Assembly (NCBI RefSeq): GCF_000426345.1 | Contig: NZ_AUFE01000045.1 | Span: 1-54,606 of the forward strand | Direction: 5' to 3' | Length of the DNA stretch: 54,606 bases | Source: Cupriavidus phytohabitans | GTDB taxonomy: Bacteria; Pseudomonadota; Gammaproteobacteria; Burkholderiales; Burkholderiaceae | Notes under the pieces: model-generated | The model's database searches: none | Seen by the model: only the letters and a program-made list of their open reading frames with translations | What the model was told of the DNA's origin: nothing | Part shown: positions 26,849 to 33,911 of the stretch, piece by piece | Position numbering within the stretch: the stretch's first letter is position 1 | Layout: each line of letters opens with the position of its first letter | Program-made: the position numbers and the translations under genes

Positions 26849-27988
26849 CTAGATCACATTCAGGTGCTCGGTGCCGGCGCCCAGGTCGGTGTCCCTGGCG
26901 CGCGCGCTGTGCAGCTTGATCATCAGGCGCAGGTCATTGAGCGAGTCGGCATTGCGCAGCGCGTCCTCGTAGGTGATCTTGCCTTCCTCGTGCAGGTCGA
27001 ACAGCGCCTGGTCGAACGAGATCATGCCCTGCTCGCGCGACTTCTTGATAACTTCCTTCAACTCGTGGATCTCGCCCTTGAAGATCAGGTCCGCCACCAG
27101 CGGCGTGCCGATCATGATCTCCACGGCCGGCACGCGGCCCTTGCGCCCGGCGCGCGGCAGCAGGCGCTGCGACACCATCGCCTTCAGGTTCAGCGACAGG
27201 TCGATCAGCAACTGCTGGCGCTTTTCCTCGGGGAAGAAGTTGACCACGCGGTCGATCGCCTGGTTGGCGTTGTTGGCGTGCAGGGTGGCCAGGCAAAGGT
27301 GGCCGGTTTCCGCGTACTGCATCGCGTACTCCATGGTCTCGCGGTCACGGATTTCGCCGATCAGGATCACGTCGGGCGCCTGGCGCAGCGTGTTCTTCAG
27401 CGCCACGTGCCAGGATTCCGTGTCGATGCCGACCTCGCGCTGCGTGACGATGCAGTTCTGGTGCGCATGCACGTATTCGATCGGATCCTCGATGGTGATG
27501 ATGTGGCCGTAGGAATGCGCGTTGCGGTGGTCGAGCATTGCCGCCAGCGTGGTCGACTTGCCCGAGCCGGTCGCGCCGGTCACGATCACCAGCCCGCGCT
27601 TGGACATCACGATGTCGTGCAGCGTCGGGGGCAGGTCCAGGTCCGCCACCGACGGAATCCGCGTATTGATGGTCCGCACCACCATGCCGGCCTTGCCCTG
27701 CTGGATGAACGCCGATACGCGGAAGCGCCCCGCCTTGGGCGCGGTGATGGCGAAGTTGCATTCGCGGCTGGTATCGAAATCCTGCACCTGGCGCTCGTTC
27801 ATCACCGAGCGCACCAGGCCCAGCGCCTGCGTCGGGTTCAGCGGCTGCTGCGACACCGGCGTGATCTTGCCGTCCACCTTGATGGCCGGCGGGAAATCGG
27901 CGGTGATGAACAGGTCAGAGCCACGGTTGCCGACCATCAGCTCCAGCAGGTCGTTGATGTACTTGGCGGCGGATTCGCGATCGAGCAT
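26849..27988 (-). CDS. pilU: Type IV pilus retraction ATPase PilU
   Basis: PilU helps PilT retract type IV pili, giving twitching motility. The 379-residue hexameric ATPase has Walker A GATGSGKSTT (138-147), the Asp box and Walker B region (DVILIGEIRDRETMEYA), and the His box (GHLCLATLHANNANQA). An N-terminal PAS-like part (residues 10-95) is diagnostic of the PilT/PilU/GspE family. It is distinguished from PilT by sequence and by its long acidic C-terminus. The gene lies 91 bases downstream of pilT in the same direction. Confidence 0.95.
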   Translation of the reverse strand: MLDRESAAKYINDLLELMVGNRGSDLFITADFPPAIKVDGKITPVSQQPLNPTQALGLVRSVMNERQVQDFDTSRECNFAITAPKAGRFRVSAFIQQGKAGMVVRTINTRIPSVADLDLPPTLHDIVMSKRGLVIVTGATGSGKSTTLAAMLDHRNAHSYGHIITIEDPIEYVHAHQNCIVTQREVGIDTESWHVALKNTLRQAPDVILIGEIRDRETMEYAMQYAETGHLCLATLHANNANQAIDRVVNFFPEEKRQQLLIDLSLNLKAMVSQRLLPRAGRKGRVPAVEIMIGTPLVADLIFKGEIHELKEVIKKSREQGMISFDQALFDLHEEGKITYEDALRNADSLNDLRLMIKLHSARARDTDLGAGTEHLNVI

Positions 27989-28079
27989 GGCGGTGTCCTG
28001 CAGGAGTGCGGCCGCCGCATGCGTGCGGGCGGCCTGAAGGCAAGGGGTCGGCGCTGGCTTCGGGGCCTCAGGGGTTGCC

Positions 28080-29123
28080 TCAGCCCATGAACGCGTCTGG
28101 GTTTTTGGCAATCGCGCGCGCATCGGTGTAGCTGATCATGCTGCGCTTGATCAGGTCCGACAGGCACTGGTCCAGCGTCTGCATGCCCAGCCCGCTGCTG
28201 GTCTGCATCATCGAGTACATCTGTGCGATCTTGTTCTCTCGGATCAGGTGCCGGATCGCCGGGGTGGCGATCATGATCTCGTGCGCGGCGGTACGGCCGT
28301 TGCCGTCGCGGGTCTTGAGCAGCGTCTGCGAGATCACCGCTTCGAGCGATTCGGACAGCATGGTGCGCACCATGTCCTTTTCTTCCGGCGGGAACACGTC
28401 GACCACGCGGTCGATGGTCTTGGCGGCGGAACTGGTGTGCAGCGTGCCGAAGACCAGGTGGCCGGTTTCCGCGGCGGTCAGCGCCAGGCGGATGGTTTCG
28501 AGGTCGCGCAATTCGCCCACCAGGATCACGTCCGGATCCTCGCGCAGCGCGGAGCGCAACGCGTTGGCGAATGAATGCGTGTGCGGCCCCAGCTCGCGCT
28601 GGTTGATCAGGCTCTTCTTGGAGTTGTGGACGAATTCGATCGGGTCCTCCACCGTCAGGATGTGACCCATGTCGTTTTCATTGCGATGGTCGACCATCGC
28701 CGCCAGCGTGGTGGACTTGCCCGAACCGGTCGGCCCCGTCACCAGCACCAGCCCGCGCGGCTTCATGCACAGGTCGGCGAACACCGCCGGCGCGCGCAGC
28801 TCTTCCAGCGTGAGGACCTTGGAGGGAATGGTACGGAACACCGCGGCGGCGCCGCGCTGCGTGTTGTAGGCATTGACCCGGAAGCGCGACAGGCCGGCGA
28901 TCTCGAACGAGAAGTCGATTTCCAGCCGTTCTTCGTAGAGCTTGCGCTGGGTGTCGCTCATGATGTCGTACACCATGGCGTGGACATCCTTGTGCGCCAT
29001 CGCCGCGACATTGATCCGGCGCATGTCGCCGTGGATCCGGACCATCGGCGGCATGTCCGACGACAGATGAAGATCGGACGCCTTGTTCTTGACGGCGAAA
29101 GCCAATAGCTGCGCGATGTCCAT
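28080..29123 (-). CDS. pilT: Type IV pilus twitching motility ATPase PilT
   Basis: PilT depolymerises pilin at the pilus base and powers retraction. The 347-residue protein begins MDIAQLLAFAVKNKASDLHLS, the standard PilT N-terminus. Walker A GPTGSGKSTT is at residues 130-139. The Asp box and Walker B region reads DPDVILVGELRDLETIRLA, and the His box GHLVFGTLHTSSAAKTIDR. The C-terminus has the AIRHLIRENKIAQM helix (AIRNLIRE in other PilT proteins). It is divergent from yggS over 67 bases. No other pilus assembly genes are in the window. Confidence 0.96.
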   Translation of the reverse strand: MDIAQLLAFAVKNKASDLHLSSDMPPMVRIHGDMRRINVAAMAHKDVHAMVYDIMSDTQRKLYEERLEIDFSFEIAGLSRFRVNAYNTQRGAAAVFRTIPSKVLTLEELRAPAVFADLCMKPRGLVLVTGPTGSGKSTTLAAMVDHRNENDMGHILTVEDPIEFVHNSKKSLINQRELGPHTHSFANALRSALREDPDVILVGELRDLETIRLALTAAETGHLVFGTLHTSSAAKTIDRVVDVFPPEEKDMVRTMLSESLEAVISQTLLKTRDGNGRTAAHEIMIATPAIRHLIRENKIAQMYSMMQTSSGLGMQTLDQCLSDLIKRSMISYTDARAIAKNPDAFMG

Positions 29124-29153
29124 CTATAATGACCCCACCCTGAAATAGTTATC

Positions 29154-29168
29154 AGTACTTTAAGTACT
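29154..29168. promoter_or_regulatory. Palindrome in the pilT/yggS divergent promoter region
   Basis: AGTACTT-T-AAGTACT is a perfect 15-base palindrome in an AT-rich 67-base gap between two divergent genes. A TATAAT (29125-29130, plus strand) lies just before it. It may be an operator or the loop of a leader. No known regulator site was recognised. Confidence 0.45.
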
Positions 29169-29190
29169 TCTTTTATATGTCCGCCGGATT

Positions 29191-29880
29191 ATGTCTGTGA
29201 TTGCCGCCAACTTGCAAGCCGTGCGCCAGCGCATTGCGGCGGCGGCACAACAGGCTGGCAGGCAGCCCGGCGACATCGCCCTGCTGGCCGTTTCCAAGAC
29301 CGTATCCGCCGACCGTGTACGCGCCGCCGCCGAGGCCGGACAGCTCGCCTTTGGCGAGAATTATGTCCAGGAAGGGGTGGAGAAGATCGCCGCGCTGGCC
29401 GATTTGCGGGACCGGTTGCAGTGGCATTTCATCGGTCCGCTGCAAAGCAACAAGACGCGGCTGGTGGCGGAGCATTTCGACTGGGTGCATGCCATCGACC
29501 GGCTCAAGATCGCGGAGCGGCTGTCGGCGCAACGTCCGGCAGGGATGGCGCCGCTGCAGCTTTGTATCCAGGTCAATATCAGTGGCGAGGCCAGCAAGAG
29601 TGGCGTGGCGCCAGCTGACGTGCCGGCGCTGGCGCAGGCCGTGGCCGCGCTGCCGGGCCTGCGGCTGCGCGGCCTGATGGCGATTCCCGAACCCGAGGAC
29701 GATCCCGTTGCCCAGCGCCGGCCGTTTGCCACCATGCGCTCGCTGCTGCGCGGGCTGCGGGAGGCCGGCCTGGACGTCGACACGCTATCGATGGGCATGT
29801 CGGGCGACATGGAAGCCGCCATCGCCGAGGGCGCCACCATGGTGCGGATCGGCACCGCGATCTTCGGTGCGCGCGGCTGA
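29191..29880 (+). CDS. YggS family pyridoxal phosphate homeostasis protein
   Basis: A 229-residue PLP-binding protein of the alanine-racemase-like barrel fold without known enzymatic activity. It is thought to balance the PLP supply and affects amino acid metabolism. The PLP lysine is Lys36 in LLAVSKTVSADRV. FGENYVQEGVEKIA, WHFIGPLQSNKTR and SMGMSGDMEAAIAEGATMVRIGTAIFG are family hallmarks. The ATG lies after a short leader. proC follows after 42 bases; yggS-proC is a conserved pair beside pilT in many proteobacteria. Confidence 0.95.
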   Translation: MSVIAANLQAVRQRIAAAAQQAGRQPGDIALLAVSKTVSADRVRAAAEAGQLAFGENYVQEGVEKIAALADLRDRLQWHFIGPLQSNKTRLVAEHFDWVHAIDRLKIAERLSAQRPAGMAPLQLCIQVNISGEASKSGVAPADVPALAQAVAALPGLRLRGLMAIPEPEDDPVAQRRPFATMRSLLRGLREAGLDVDTLSMGMSGDMEAAIAEGATMVRIGTAIFGARG

Positions 29881-29922
29881 GCCGGCGCCTTCCCTATCCA
29901 CCAAGACACGACAGACATTCCC

Positions 29923-30756
29923 ATGCTCGATACCCTTACCTTCGGCTTTCTCGGCGGCGGCAATATGGCTTCCGCGTTGATTGGCGGGCTGATTGCCCGC
30001 GGCGTTCCTGCTGGTTCGATCCGGGTGGTGGATCCTTTCCCGGAGGCACAGCAACGCCTTGCGCGGGATCTCGGCGTCCATGCCGCGGGAGCGCCCGATG
30101 CCGCGTTCGGGGCCAGTGATGTGCTGGTGCTGGCGGTCAAGCCACAGCAGTTCCGCGAGGCGGCGGCGCAGTTGCTGCCGCACCTGCCGGCCGGCGACGG
30201 CAACCTGGTGATCAGCGTGGCGGCCGGTATCCGGTTGCAGGACATGCAGCGGTGGCTGGGCGGCCGCAACCGGGTGGTGCGGGCGATGCCGAATACGCCG
30301 GCGCTGGCGGGGATGGGAATGACCGGGCTGGCGGCGCCGGCCGGGTTGTCGGACAAGGACCGGGACATCGCCAGTGCCGTGGCCCAGGCCGTGGGCAAGT
30401 GCGTGTGGGTGGAGAACGACGCGCAGATCGACGCCGTCACCGCCATTTCCGGTAGCGGCCCGGCCTATGTTTTCTATTTCATCGAGGCGATGCAGCGCGC
30501 CGCCACCGAACTGGGGCTGAGCGCCGATCAAGGGCGCGAACTGGCAGTGGAAACCTTCCGCGGCGCAGCCACGCTGGCCGGCCAGTCAGCGGAGCCGGTG
30601 TCGACGCTGCGCGAGCGCGTGACGTCAAAGGGCGGCACCACGTATGCGGCCCTGACGGCAATGGATGCGGGAGGGATCGCTGATGCCTTCGTGCGCGCGA
30701 TGCATGCGGCGGCGGCGCGGGGCAAGGAGATGGGGGCGGAGTTCGGGAAGGATTGA
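29923..30756 (+). CDS. proC: Pyrroline-5-carboxylate reductase
   Basis: ProC reduces pyrroline-5-carboxylate with NAD(P)H, the last step of proline synthesis. The 277-residue protein starts with a Rossmann loop FGFLGGGNMASALIGG (6-21). The dimerising C-terminal half shows AISGSGPAYVFYFIEAMQRAA and TSKGGTTYAALTAMD, the P5C-reductase signature. It is followed by a strong stem-loop and then by ubiA in the opposite direction. Confidence 0.96.
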   Translation: MLDTLTFGFLGGGNMASALIGGLIARGVPAGSIRVVDPFPEAQQRLARDLGVHAAGAPDAAFGASDVLVLAVKPQQFREAAAQLLPHLPAGDGNLVISVAAGIRLQDMQRWLGGRNRVVRAMPNTPALAGMGMTGLAAPAGLSDKDRDIASAVAQAVGKCVWVENDAQIDAVTAISGSGPAYVFYFIEAMQRAATELGLSADQGRELAVETFRGAATLAGQSAEPVSTLRERVTSKGGTTYAALTAMDAGGIADAFVRAMHAAAARGKEMGAEFGKD

Positions 30757-30767
30757 ACGTCGATATC

Positions 30768-30805
30768 CTGAGGGTTTTCTTCCCTTCGGGGAAGCAAACC
30801 CTCAG
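30768..30805. terminator. Stem-loop between convergent proC and ubiA
   Basis: CTGAGGGTTT (30768-30777) pairs with AAACCCTCAG (30796-30805) around an inner CTTCCC-TTCG-GGGAAG hairpin with a stable TTCG loop. There is no long T run, but it is placed between two converging stops and is likely a bidirectional terminator. Confidence 0.75.
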
Positions 30806-30812
30806 CAAGGCT

Positions 30813-31670
30813 TCAACGCACCGCGTAAGCCAGCGCCGTCCCCGCAAACACACACGCCCCCAGCCAGTTGTTGTGCCGGAACGCCGCAAAGCACCGCATC
30901 CTGTCGCGATCGCGGATTAGCGTGTAGTGGTAGGCCGCGCAGCCGGCCGCCGCCGCCAGCCCCAGCCAGTACGGCCACCCCAGGCCAAGCAGCATGCCTG
31001 CCCAGGCCATCAGCGCCAGGAATGCTGCGTAGCAGATCATGATCGCCGCCACGTCGAGTCGACCAAAGGTGATGGCCGACGTCTTCATGCCGAGCCGCAG
31101 GTCGTCATCGCGATCCACCATCGCGTAGGCCGTGTCATACGCCACCGCCCAGAACACATTGGCCAGCAGCATCAGCCAGGCCACCGCCGGCACCTGGTCC
31201 TGGATCGCGGCGAATGCCATCGGAATGCCGAAGCCAAACGCGATCCCCAGGTAAGCCTGCGGAATCGCGAAGAAGCGCTTGAAGAACGGATAGGTGCCCG
31301 CCACCACCACCGCCACCACCGCCAGCCACTTGGTCAGCGCATTGAGCGGCAGCACCAGCGTGAATGCCACCAGCGCCAGCACGGCGGCCACGGCCAGTGC
31401 TTCCCATGCGGCGATCTTGCCGGCGGTCAGCGGCCGGTCTTTCGTGCGCTTCACATGCTTGTCAAAATCCCGATCCGCCCAGTCATTGATCGCGCATCCA
31501 GCCGAGCGCATCAGGAACGTCCCCGCGACGAAAATCCAGAACAAGCCCCACGACGGCGGCCCGCCGGCAGCCATCCACATGGCCCACAACGTCGGCCACA
31601 GCAGCAGCAGCGTGCCGATCGGCTTGTCGATGCGCACCAGGCGCGCGTAGAGAGAAAGGCGTTCAAGCAT
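30813..31670 (-). CDS. ubiA: 4-hydroxybenzoate octaprenyltransferase
   Basis: UbiA attaches the polyprenyl chain to 4-hydroxybenzoate in ubiquinone synthesis, in the inner membrane. The 285-residue protein has eight to nine predicted helices and two aspartate-rich motifs: NDWADRDFDKHVKRTKDRPL near residues 70-90, and DTAYAMVDRDDDLRLGMKTSA near 190-210. The ATG giving MLERLSLYARLVRIDKPIG is the usual UbiA start; the frame is open further upstream. It supplies quinone, the electron acceptor of the glycolate oxidase encoded upstream. Confidence 0.95.
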   Translation of the reverse strand: MLERLSLYARLVRIDKPIGTLLLLWPTLWAMWMAAGGPPSWGLFWIFVAGTFLMRSAGCAINDWADRDFDKHVKRTKDRPLTAGKIAAWEALAVAAVLALVAFTLVLPLNALTKWLAVVAVVVAGTYPFFKRFFAIPQAYLGIAFGFGIPMAFAAIQDQVPAVAWLMLLANVFWAVAYDTAYAMVDRDDDLRLGMKTSAITFGRLDVAAIMICYAAFLALMAWAGMLLGLGWPYWLGLAAAAGCAAYHYTLIRDRDRMRCFAAFRHNNWLGACVFAGTALAYAVR

Positions 31671-31809
31671 GGGAGCGGGAGGCAACGGCGACAGGGACTG
31701 CACGGCGGGGATCCGGGAAGGAAGATTCAATGAAAACGCGCCGCAGCCCGGATGGCTGCAGCGCGCAATGCCGGCCGGCGGTGGCAGCGGCCGGAAGTCG
31801 CTCAAGCCG

Positions 31810-32295
31810 TCAGGCGAGCATCGCGCGCAGCATCCACGCGGTCTTCTCATGCGTTTGCATACGCTGGGTCAGCAGGTCGGCCGACGGCTCATCGCCGGCG
31901 GCGTCGATCACCGGGAAGATCGAGCGCGCGGTGCGCACCACGGCTTCCTGGCCTTCGACCAGCTTGCGGATCATGTCGGTCGCCTCGGGCACGCCCTCTT
32001 CCTCGGCGATCGACGACAGGCGGGCGTATTCCTTGTAGGTACCCGGTGCCGGGTAGCCCAGCGCGCGAATGCGCTCGGCGATCGAGTCCACGGCCAGCGC
32101 CAGTTCGGTGTACTGCGTCTCGAACATCAGATGCAGCGTATTGAACATGGGACCCGTCACGTTCCAGTGGAAGTTATGGGTCTTGAGGTAGAGGGTGTAG
32201 GTGTCTGCCAGCAGCTTGGACAGGCCTTCCGCAATCTTCTTGCGGTCCTTGTCGGAAATACCGATGTTCACGCTCATCTCATTCTTCTTTGCCAT
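31810..32295 (-). CDS. dps: Dps family DNA-binding ferritin-like protein
   Basis: A 161-residue protein of the Dps family, which forms dodecamers that bind DNA and oxidise and store iron with hydrogen peroxide. The ferroxidase ligands lie in HNFHWNVTGPMFNTLHLMFE and the later ALAVDSIAERIRALG region. The Lys-rich N-terminus (AKKNE, KDRKK) fits the DNA-binding role. The start at MAKKNEMS follows GGAGCATACCTACC. It lies downstream of a small membrane protein gene on the same strand, and of oxyR, with OxyR-like motifs upstream of both. Confidence 0.94.
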   Translation of the reverse strand: MAKKNEMSVNIGISDKDRKKIAEGLSKLLADTYTLYLKTHNFHWNVTGPMFNTLHLMFETQYTELALAVDSIAERIRALGYPAPGTYKEYARLSSIAEEEGVPEATDMIRKLVEGQEAVVRTARSIFPVIDAAGDEPSADLLTQRMQTHEKTAWMLRAMLA

Positions 32296-32385
32296 GGTAG
32301 GTATGCTCCATTCTGGTAAAGCGAGGTGCGCCGCCAAAATTGCCGAAAACACGGTTCGGGGCAGCGCATTACCCGCATTATTGCA

Positions 32386-32580
32386 TTAGCCGGCGATCCC
32401 GGCCAAACCCCGGGCTATCTCGATAAACATCGCCGTGGCACCGAGCACGATCACGGCGACACCAACCTCCTTGCGCCACAGCTTGTGGCGCAACCGCGCG
32501 GCATCGGGGCGCTCCGGCCTGTCATGGCCATCGTGCCAAAGCTTGCGCCATTCGTCGACAAAGAACCGGATCATCGCCAT
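32386..32580 (-). CDS. Small membrane protein of unknown function
   Basis: A 64-residue protein with a charged, basic N-terminal half (FFVDEWRKLWHDGHDRPERPDAARLRHKLWRKE) and one hydrophobic helix (VGVAVIVLGATAMFIEIARGLAGIAG). I do not recognise it. It begins at the ATG after GGGAGAAGCACC; the alternative ATG six bases later would give 62 residues. It lies 90 bases upstream of dps and downstream of the AT-rich OxyR-motif region, so it may be peroxide-regulated with dps. The evidence for expression is only the ribosome binding site, the reading frame and the plausible membrane topology. Confidence 0.6.
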   Translation of the reverse strand: MAMIRFFVDEWRKLWHDGHDRPERPDAARLRHKLWRKEVGVAVIVLGATAMFIEIARGLAGIAG

Positions 32581-32679
32581 GGTGCTTCTCCCGGGCACGG
32601 CAGCCATTGCGGGCTGCCGCGCCAGACTGGTTGCTTCAGGCCGAGCGCGCGCCTCACGTAGTTGGCATCGACCAGAGGC

Positions 32680-32760
32680 AGTCTATTAGCAAACTATTAC
32701 ATTGAGAATTTAATTATTTATACCTATGTATTAGTTCAAATCTATTCGACTTTCGAGACC
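32680..32760. other. AT-rich intergenic segment with two OxyR-like motifs
   Basis: About 80 bases of unusually AT-rich sequence lie in a GC-rich genome. On the minus strand, ATAGATTTGAACTAA (32745-32731) fits the OxyR half-element ATAGNTNNNANCTAT at nine of ten fixed positions, and ATAGGTATAAATAAT (32727-32713) fits at eight of ten. They are three bases apart rather than the seven of the E. coli consensus. The segment probably contains the promoter of the small gene and perhaps dps. The rest of the 269-base gap holds the oxyR terminator. Confidence 0.55.
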
Positions 32761-32791
32761 AAGATCCTGACATCCCGGTTTGCGGGCGCGG

Positions 32792-32830
32792 AAAAACAAA
32801 GGCCGCAGCGGAAATCCCGCTGCGGCCTTG
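32792..32830 (-). terminator. Intrinsic terminator of oxyR
   Basis: AAGGCCGCAGCGG and its complement flank a short loop (32799-32829). On the minus strand TTTGTTTTTCC follows. It lies directly after the oxyR stop. Confidence 0.88.
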
Positions 32831-32849
32831 TCTTGGGGTCCGAGGCGAA

Positions 32850-33800
32850 TCAGGCGGCTTCCGCCAACTCCTTGGCATCGAGCTTGCGCACACCCGGCAG
32901 CTCGCAGGCGGCCACGGCGTTGGCCAGTGCTTCCATCGCCGGCAGGCGGGTGAAGCTCTTGCGCCAGGCCAGCACCACGCGGCGGTCCGGCACCGGATCG
33001 GCGAACGGCACGTACGACAGCATGTCGCCTTTGGCCTTCAGGTCAGGCACCGAGGTGCGCGGCAGCACGGTAATGCCGACGCCGCTGGCCACCATATGGC
33101 GGATGGTTTCCAGCGACGAGCCTTCGAACGTCTTCTGGATGCCATCGGCGGCCTGCGAGAAGCGCGACAGCTCCGGGCACACACCCAGCACATGGTCGCG
33201 GAAGCAGTGGCCGCTGCCCAGCAGCAGCATGGTCTGCCGCTTCAGCTCGTCCGGATCGATCGCGCGCGCCTCGGCGAGATGGTGACCGCGCGGCACGGCG
33301 ACAACGAAGGGCTCGTCGTACAGCGGACGCACCGTCAGGCCGGAATCGGGGAACGGCTCGGCCATGACCGCGCAATCGATCTCGCCCTGCTTGAGCAGCT
33401 CGATCAGCTTGTGCGTGTAGTTCTCCTGCAGCATCAGCGGCATCTGCGGCACGGTCTCGATCATCTGCTTGACCAGCGACGGCAGCAGGTACGGCCCGAT
33501 GGTGTAGATCACCCCCACGCGCAGCGGCCCGGCCAGCGGATCCTTGCCCTGCTTGGCGATCTCGCGGATGGCCATGGTCTGTTCAAGCACGCGCTGGGCC
33601 TGCGCCACGATCTGCTCGCCGACGGAAGTCACCGACACCTCGGAGGTGCCGCGCTCGAAGATCTGCACGTTGAGTTCGTCCTCCAGCTTCTTGATGGCGA
33701 CCGACAGTGTCGGCTGCGACACGAAGCAGGCTTCGGCAGCCCGGCCGAAATGGCGCTCGCGCGCCACGGCGACGATGTACTTGAGTTCGGTGAGCGTCAT
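32850..33800 (-). CDS. oxyR: Hydrogen peroxide-sensing regulator OxyR
   Basis: A LysR-family regulator, 316 residues, activated by disulfide formation. The DNA-binding domain is at 1-60 (RHFGRAAEACFVSQPTLSVAIKKLEDEL). The redox pair is Cys199 and Cys208 in LLGSGHCFRDHVLGVCPEL, exactly the E. coli OxyR spacing and numbering. This rules out a generic LysR protein. Targets in this window may include dps and perhaps gpx. The gene is in the same direction as recG upstream; a 111-base gap separates them, so it may have its own promoter. Confidence 0.97.
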   Translation of the reverse strand: MTLTELKYIVAVARERHFGRAAEACFVSQPTLSVAIKKLEDELNVQIFERGTSEVSVTSVGEQIVAQAQRVLEQTMAIREIAKQGKDPLAGPLRVGVIYTIGPYLLPSLVKQMIETVPQMPLMLQENYTHKLIELLKQGEIDCAVMAEPFPDSGLTVRPLYDEPFVVAVPRGHHLAEARAIDPDELKRQTMLLLGSGHCFRDHVLGVCPELSRFSQAADGIQKTFEGSSLETIRHMVASGVGITVLPRTSVPDLKAKGDMLSYVPFADPVPDRRVVLAWRKSFTRLPAMEALANAVAACELPGVRKLDAKELAEAA

Positions 33801-33911
33801 GACTTATCAAATCCGGGTAGTCGATAGATTTTACCTTCGATTCCGGGATCTGTCAGAGCGCCCTTGTGATTTGTGCGGTATGCGTACGATGCGGCACAAG
33901 CATCTGCCCAA

